Assembly: GCA_018812715.1 (NCBI GenBank)
Contig: JAHJCT010000022.1
Span: 1 to 36,711 of the forward strand
Length of the DNA stretch: 36,711 bases
Reading direction: 5' to 3'
From: Microcaldota archaeon
GTDB lineage: Archaea > Micrarchaeota > Micrarchaeia > Anstonellales > Bilamarchaeaceae
In this document: positions 16,801-25,800 of the stretch, one piece after another
How positions within the stretch are numbered: position 1 is the first letter of the stretch
Layout of the letters: each line of letters begins with the position of its first letter
The notes under the pieces: model-generated
Told to the model about the DNA's origin: nothing
The model's database searches: none
The model's input: only the letters and a program-made list of their open reading frames with translations
Program-made: the position numbers and the translations under genes

Positions 16801-19800
16801 TCTTGTGGAACAGTTTCCAATGCCATTATGGCAAAGGCATCTTCTGCAACTTCTCCATTCGCTAATTCCCTCATGATTATTGCTCTTTCTTCTGGCGATG
16901 CCATATTGAATCTTCTTGTATTCTGACTCTCTTCTGCACCAATAACAGGTCTGAAAACTTCTTCCAGACGTCTTGCCGTGGATGGATCGGTTTGAATAAG
17001 ACCATCTATAATTTCTTCTAGTGATGCTCCTCTCCTTATCTGCTCCAATATTTCTGGTGCGATCCTTGCTTCTTCTGATCTAGGTGCTTCAACAGGTTCG
17101 CTTCTTACTTCTCTGAATGGTTGTGTTGGTTCTAATACTGGTTCTACTACTATATCCTCAGCACCAACTGCTATTCTTTGTTCAATTACTTCTGCCTCAA
17201 CAGATCCTCTAAGCACTCTTGTTGCATCACGTACAGAAACATCATGGTATCTTTCTCCGAGCCATCCAAGAAATTCATCACCTGATAATCTTGTAAGTAT
17301 CTCTTCACCATTTGGGAATGTTTCCAATACTCCTCGCATATCTTCCCAAGTTCTGATGCCGCGTGTTCCTTCATCCCTTAAATGTTGCCTGAATTGTTCT
17401 ACAAATTCCGGACCAACCAATTCAGATAAACGAGCTGCAAGAATTGGATCTGAAACATCAGATGATAAATACTGCGCCAGTATTTGTCCGCCTCCATCCA
17501 TTTCTATGCTTCTTGCACGGAAGCCTTCTGGAATTGCTGAAATTTCAACTAATTGTCCTCCCGGAGGAACTTCCAATTCTCCTAATCCTGTCCCTTCTTT
17601 CAGATATCTCATGCCCGATGCAAAGTTCTGATGGTTCATTTCTTCTCCAACAAGAAGCATTCCATTTACCGAAACAGTGAAATCATCTCCTAATTGCATC
17701 CGTCCTCCTTCTCTATAATATCCCAACAATTCATTTGCATCTGCCTGGGTTATTCTGCTTCCTCGTATTCTCATAGAAAAATCAGGACCAACACCAGTTT
17801 GGATTATTTCTATATTTTCTAATGGTATTCCATGCGCTTCTGCAAATTGTTGTCTTGCATAATCAATAGAACTTCTATGCACAAATAAAAATTCATCTCC
17901 AGTACCTTGTGCAATCATATTCGCACTTGCTAATAATACTCTTCCATCTTCTGTTGCGCCATACACTTTTCCTTTTCTCGCCGCCCTTTCCTGCAGTATT
18001 CTGTGTGCCTCACTTCCTGGTTCAACAGCAAGCTCTCCCTGGAATAAAACTACAGAGTCATTCTCCATTCTTTCCCCAACAAACATGTCGAACAATCTTT
18101 GCTGAACATCTTCAGTATATTCTCTTCCCAGTTCTTGATTTCGTTCGCCATAACCGGTTGCAAGTGTATCATTATTCAACAAATGCAAACTTGCTGGTGG
18201 CATGTCTTCCTCAGTTGGTACTCCACTTATTACTCTCGCCCCCTCTTCTCCTGGTTGGTGCGGTGCTTCTGCTAATCTTCTCATATTAGCAACAAAATCT
18301 GCAGTAGTTCCATCATGTGTAAGTGTTTGAAGATCAGCAACAGAAATTTCTGTAATTGCCTCATCCATACCAACTCGTCCTCCTCTAAATATGTCTTCCA
18401 AATATGGCCTTATCGGATGGTCTACTGTTAATTGGTCAAGCACACTCCCTTCAAAATTACCATAAATTCGTGTCATCTCTTCGTCCAATATTGCTCTTGC
18501 CCGCGTCCTTGATTGTTCATCTCTTGCTATTATTATGAACCCTGCTTCATCTGAGCTTCTTCCATACGCAGCAGATGTTACAACAGCATCTATTCCTTCT
18601 GTTCGCAGTCTTTCATTAACTGCATCAGGAGCGTTGCGAAGTGCAAGACAGTATTCATACATATTCGCGTCTCCCATTATTCTGAGCTGTGGGTCTCTTG
18701 ACAATGCATTAAGGAATCCTTGTCTGTTGAGGTCTGTCGATATAAAACTTACCTGAACTGTTGTATCTGGAGACAATCCTTCAAGTCCGTCTGCCCTAAA
18801 CATTGCAGGGAGTGCTTCTGCAGTAATATCAACAAACATATTGAGATGTTCAGGATTTTGCAAAACTACTTCAAATTCATCGCCTAAATCTCTGAATTCT
18901 CTAGTAAACTGTGATTCTTCGATGTTGATTCTTTCCCAGAACTGTCCCAGTGTGATATCTCCATCACGAAGATCGCGAACTGCATTTCCAATTGCAAGCT
19001 CTCTTTCAGGTGTTATCTCTACTCCGGATCTTTCCAATCTTGCTATTATATTATTGGTAACATCAAGCGTAGAAGGACCGACTATAGGTGTAATTCCCAT
19101 CTCTCGCGCACGAGGCGCAACCTCCAAAACAGCATCAATTTCTGTCATTCCAGAATTTACTCTTGTTTGTACTTCATCCAAAAGCTGAACATATCTTCCG
19201 CTGACTTCTTCAGGCACTGGTCTTCCATGAAGTGTCCTAAGCAGTAATCTCGCATCTCCAGCAACATCAGCACCTACTCTTCTTTCTCTGATTGCATTAT
19301 CCAACTCTGCAAAACTTCTTTCGTAAAGCAGCCTTTCTGCCTGTTCTCTTACAATTCTTGGCTGGTCTGCTTCTGGCGCTTCTCTTGTTGCCCTAACTGC
19401 TTCTTGATACTCTGCAGGAATTTGATCAATAGGTGTTTCGCTTCTTGCCATTTCATAAATTTCAGTTCCTGTTTCTCTCACTTCATTTGGCCTGAAACTT
19501 CTTGTTTGACCAAGCTCTTGATCAAGTTCTGGATGCACTGCAGGCGCGGCTTCTTCTGCAATTACTGCATCTACTTCCTGCATAATCCCCCTATCCATTA
19601 TCCTGAAAGTTGCAAAATCGGCTATTTCATTTCTAATTCCTTCAGGTGTAATATCTTCATTATTGTAAATTCTTTCAAATTCAGTTAATGCTTCATCAGA
19701 TGCATTTACTCTTTGTCTTAATTCATCTGCAGATACTATGCCCTCCTCTCTAGCTCTTGCATATTCATAATATTGATCAGTAAGTGTTGCTGTTTCTTGA

Positions 19801-22800
19801 ATTGCTTCTCTTGTTTCTTCAGGGCTAAGCTCTCTTGCTGAAGAGTGGTCTCTTGCGATCCTTTCACTGTATCTTCCAAGATATTCTTGTGCAAATTGCG
19901 GATTTCCATTACTAACTTCAAAGCTTATGCGCATTTGTTCTTCTCTGTTTCCATCTCTTGTTACTCTTACAAAATCTTCGTTTGCTCTTAATGTTCTGGC
20001 AGCTTCTGCTATTGCTGCTGGTGTTCCATCTGGTATCTGATCATTATGTCTTATCATATATTCTGCAGCAGCAGCCGAATCTCTTGAAAATTCCATTTGC
20101 TCTCTACTATAGTGTACTTCAGGTTCACGTGGAAGTGCAAATGTGTCTGGTTCATCCCCTGATCCTACGCGTATATTTACATGGCCCTCGAGTTCAGTTG
20201 ATGTTTGTCCGAGTTCTCTTCTTTGTGCAACACCTCTCAGCCCTCCCATTCCTTCTCTTGGTTGTGTTGCTTCAGGGCTTGTTAAGTAATTTTCAAAATC
20301 CATGAAGCGTGCTTCTGTAGTGGGGGCTCTTCCTGCTTCTCTTTGTTCTAAAAACCTATGAATTTGTGTTGGTTCTGTAGTATTCAATCCTTCTCCAAAA
20401 TGATTCATCAATGCTATCATTTCATCTGTTGTTACTGGGACTCCTCTTTCCATTCCTATTCTATCTAATGTGCTAAATGTATCCTCAGCATGTGCTCCGT
20501 ATAATCCTCTGAATTCTCTTTCTACATAAGCACCATGCCCATTCAATAATCGTTGTGCTTCTTGTGGATTTATCGGTGCGTCGCCATAATGTTGGATAAG
20601 TGCAAGTGCTTCATTTGTTTCAATATGCCTTCCAATATTCTGTTCTACATGCCCTATTGCCACCCTATTTTCTTCCGTAGTTCCACCAATCACCCTGGAG
20701 TATCTCTCCTGCCGTCCAATCATCGCAGCTCCGACCATTTCTTCTCGCTGAGCACCAAATGCAACCATCATAAATCCTCTGTATGCACGTGCCCCATATG
20801 ATCTGCTTGTTCCAAGACTTGGTCTGATTCGTATTATTTGTGTTCCTCCGATTTGGAGTCCAGGTTGTGCTGCACCAAATATTGTAAGTGCATAATCAAA
20901 CAAGCCTATATTTGCTCCTCTACTGTCCTGGTGTCTAAGTTCTGTATATTGAAGAACCCCGAGTCCGCCACCTGCGATCATCATTCCATATCCGCCTATT
21001 TGGAGTCCACGGTTGAATAGTTGGAGTCCACTAGTCATGGTTCTTGTTCCCAGTTGGACTTCTGCGTTTATCATTTGGCTAACTGCACCAAGCTCTGCAA
21101 ATGGAAGTGCAATCCCAGCCAGTGCAATGCCGCCCCATCCCAAAACTCTTTCCCTAGTACTTAGGTATTCATATCCACCTGCCCTTATCGTCTGATCCTG
21201 GAATCCTCGAATTGCTTCCACGAAGAAAAACGGTGCAGCAACAGTTCCATATCCTGTAGCACAAAGAAGGCCGCCAACAAGTATAGTTCCTACTGCCCAG
21301 GCTCGACCGGCCCATATTGCATCACTTATTCCTTCTTCCTGGTGCTCTCTTACTACTCTTGCAGTTTCTGTTCTTATGCTTTCAAGTTCGTTGTGCATAC
21401 TAGCCAATTCTTCTTCTGTTGGCCAGTTTTCTGGATTAGTATCATATAGTGGTGCTGCTATTCTATTTGTATCATCTATCATGCCACCAATTGCCTGGAA
21501 TGCTTCATCAGCATCATCCATTGACCATATACTTCCCCCAAGCTGGATTACTGTTTGTGCAAACATACCTCTTGCATTTGCTAACTGTTGTTGTACATCC
21601 TGCATTGCTTCATGATGTTCTTCTGAAAATTCTGGCATTCTTTCTACTTGCCACCTAACTGCATCATGATCATACCATGTTCTAAATCCAAGGCTTGCCA
21701 TTGTCGCTTGATACTCATTTATAGCAAGTGCATCTGCTTCCTCGAAATATTCAAGTAATCCGCCTGGTCCATAGCGCGTTCCGGTTGTATCGGCCACATC
21801 CTGCAAAGCATTGTAAACTCCCCGCGGAACTTCAAGAAGAACCCCCGCCACATCTATTGTGTCCTGTCCCATATTGATTCTTACAGTTTCAGCACCATGG
21901 GCAGTACCTTCCCTAAATGTGTGTCTGCTGTTCCCATCTCTATAAATACCTGGGAAATGAGCAGTATCCAATCCTCCTACTCTTGATATGCGGTCATTAA
22001 CTAGGCGTGTGTTTGTACTTGCCCAAGCTGATGCCCTGAACATTTCACTTGCCCAATTCTCTCTCAATCCCTCTCTTACCAGGTGGTGGCCAACTCTTCC
22101 CCTGGCCATTTGATCTGCCCAGGTGAGGTAATCTATTCCTGCAGAAAGTGTAATCATTGAATAATTCCAGCCAACTGCCCTATCTTGAAAATCCATATTA
22201 AGTGCCGTTTCCCCAATGCTAAGAACATATGCGCGTGCCCCGACCTCACTAAAAGTATCGAGTTCTGCTATTCTTTCAGTCATCTCATCTGTTCGCTCAC
22301 GAAATGCATCAGCAAGTGTTGTTCCTGCTGCAGGACTTTGTATTAATCTTCTTGCATGCCTTGCCCTTTCTTCATCTGGAACTCCCCGGGCAACAGTTCT
22401 GCCATACTGGGAATCTCTTGCTTCTTCAACTGTATCTATGGCTCGTATATGTTCATCTATTTCCTGGACCTCCACTTCATAAACATCTGCTAAAGTGTCA
22501 ACATCATCAGCAAGATTTGTATGAATCCCCAGCCTTCTTACACCATCTATTATGTCTTCCTGTGCATCATCAGCTACTCTGTCACCAGTACTTGGTATAT
22601 TTTCTCCAAATTCCCTATAGCCAGTTTCACGCTCTCTTAAATCTTCTATTCTTGCTTCAAGCCTGCTTCTTTGATTGTACCATACTTGTCGTTCTCCTTG
22701 TATCAGTACCTGGTTTCTAACATCACCAACTACACTATCTGCTTCTCTGAATCTTCCGCCTCTTACTAAAACCCTGGCACGTTGCAACTCCCCAAGCAAT

Positions 22801-25800
22801 GCAAATGTATCAAACTGATTCAACAATCCAACTGTTTGTTCATATCCGCTAGCTCCTTCCATCAGCCCGTCGTGTCTTCTTGATATATCTGCCTGTTGGT
22901 ATTCTATCCCCATATTACTACTAGCAACGCTTGTAGCACGCGATCCCTCAACGAATCTCTCAGCTCTTATGAGACTTGCAGCGCGATTAATATCTGCTTG
23001 TATTGCTTCTTGATTATAGGCTGCTTGTGGTGTTCCACTATACCTGCCAGTAACAAGTATTACGCCTTCATATTCAGTTGCATTCTGTTCATTTGTTCTT
23101 GTCAGTCTTCTCGTGTTTCTAAGCATTCGATCTCTTGTATCGCCTATCTGTACTTGCTCATCTATCTGTGCTGAACCCAATGCAATGCCATCAAATCCTA
23201 ATGTCAATCTGGCATCTTCTAGTGTTATAATCTCTGTAGTGATTTCCGGTGCTTCTTCAACAGCTGCAGCAATAGATGCAAATCGTTCAAAACTCCTATC
23301 CAATGCTGCGCATCCAGCTTCTTCATGTATAGTATCTACAGTTGTTATGCTCCTATGAATCTCAAGAATTGCCTGTTGTTCACCATTTGCTGCCTGCCTT
23401 AACAGCATGCTTCTTCTCAACAATTGATCTGCTTCTGCATTGAGTCTTGTCCTCTCTGCCTCATCCTCTGTTTCAACCGCCTGCCTTCTTAGATCTGTAC
23501 TCTGGTGGAACAGCCTTACACTTTCTTCATAAAGCCTTGCTGATTCATCAAAGCGTTGCAGGTTTCTATCTAAATTTGTAATTTCTATTTCGCCTTCCAA
23601 ACGCTCTCTCTCGAGTTCATCATCAGTTCTTTCTCCTCTTCTCTCTAATCGTTCTCTTCTTGCAGTGTAATCAGCGCTATCAGCATCAATTCTTCTTTGT
23701 CTAAATTCAACTAGTTCAAGATCTGCATTGATATCAGCCAATCTAATCCCAAGAACATCCAGATCATGCCTGACATTTTCTTCTTCTAATCCCATCAATT
23801 GCGCGATGGTTTGTGATTGTTCTGCTCCATAATTCGTTCGCAATTCTTCCAATGATGGTATCCTAAGTTCTTCATTTCCATTTACTAAAGCGAGAATATT
23901 TTGAATAGTTGGATCATCTACTCCTGTTGCTGCAGCTCTTCCATAAATATCTCCAACAGTTCTCAACAAACTTGCTCCCGTAAAATCTCCGCGATTGTAA
24001 GCAATCACAGCAAGATTGTAATATTCGGTTGCATTTCTGCGAAGAGTTTCATCTGCTATTTCATGCCCATTGCTTTCAAAGAGCATTCGCAATTCCCACT
24101 GCATATTAGCCTGCGGTAATGCACCTTCAACTTCTTCCTCACCTTGTAATCTATATGCTGTTCTACTAAGATCAACTATTCGTTCTCTTTCTTCATTAGT
24201 ATCTGCTCTTATATACGCCTGTGCTGCAATTATGTGTGTTGCAGCACCTTCAAAATCGTCATTGTCAATCCTTGCTAGTGCGTTTTCATATATCCTTGCA
24301 GCTTCTCCTCTTCTTCTTCCACTCAACCCTGACATTGCTCCAGAGATGTTTCCTGTCCCTTCTAACAGACTCAAGAATCTCTCTACATCGCCTCCATCTC
24401 CTGCGAGGTATTGTGCCGCTCTTTCTGGAGTACCATTGTATAAAGCAATCAATGCGCCAATTCTTCTTTGTTCTTCTGCACTTATTTCTCTCCCATTAGC
24501 AATTGCCATGAGTACTGTATCAAGCTGAACATTCAAACCAAAGTACATCATTCTCGTTGAAGTATCATTTTGTCTAATTGCTCGCGCATGTTCAAGCGTT
24601 GTTTCTATCATTATTCTGCTTACCATGAAATAAGTCTGGACGTCATTTCCAATTCTTTCTATTCCTTGTTGTCGTTCTTCATTTGTTTCTCCTAACCTTC
24701 TATATCTTTCAGCAAGCTCTTCTGCTCTCCCTCCTCCTAATCTGAGCGTTGCTTCTTCTATAGTAAGGTTTTGTCTGGCCACAAGATCATGCACTGCCAT
24801 AAGTTCTGCTCTTTGTGAAACCCTCTCTATTTCTTCTCTTTTAAATTCACAAACTTCAGCTGCAGACATGTCGGCATCTGCAGGAGGCATGGTGTATCTC
24901 CTTGGATGAAGGTACATATCTGCAAGCTGGGATTGTGCTTGTACATATTCCAGTGGAACACCACTCCCCAATCCTGCAAATACCCTTGAATAAATAAGCG
25001 TAGCCCCGGCACGCACATTACTATCAGCACTACGCATTTCACTACTTTGAAGCTGTTCCAATGTTTCAAATGCAATATGTCCTCTTTGCAAATCTTCAAG
25101 TGTTATGTCCTCACTGCGCAATCTTTCATTAACTCCATCAAGTGAACTAAGTATTTGCTCATCCCGTGTATTCCTTCTCCTTCCATCAATATTATCTGCT
25201 ATGTAATTTCCAACTTCTCTTCTTACTACATCATATTCTCCAGCTGCACGAGAACTCCAATTTTCTACTCTTTCCCTATCTTCACTTCCTGCGCTTACAT
25301 AATGCCTAGCAAGCAATCCTTGCAGTTCAGCCTGATCTGTATTTCCTTGCGTAAGTGCATCCAACCCTCTTGCATAGATTGTACTGGCTCCGCTTGTTCT
25401 GTTTCTATCACTTACACTATTGAGATGATCTGATGCATTTTGAACATAAGTCATTCGCGCTTCAAGTAATCGTAATTCCTCTGCAGTCACCTGTCCGCCT
25501 TCCTGAATTCGTGTTTGTATGTCAGTATAAATAGCAGTTGTAGCTCTTCTCCATTCTTCACTGGTGTCTCTGGTCATGCGCATCGAAAGAAGGCCAGTTG
25601 ACCATAATTCTAATCTGTAAGATGTTTCATCCATTTCTGTTGTTCGAAGTGCTCTAAATCTTCCATCAAGTTCTTCAAGTGTTTGCCTTATCTGCTGTTC
25701 TCCTTCTCCAAATACCTCTTCTTGAAGCGGTTGTCCTGAAGCTTGACCTATTCCTACTATCAAGCCAGTTATCTGATTAGTTATTTGCTGTGCATCTTCA

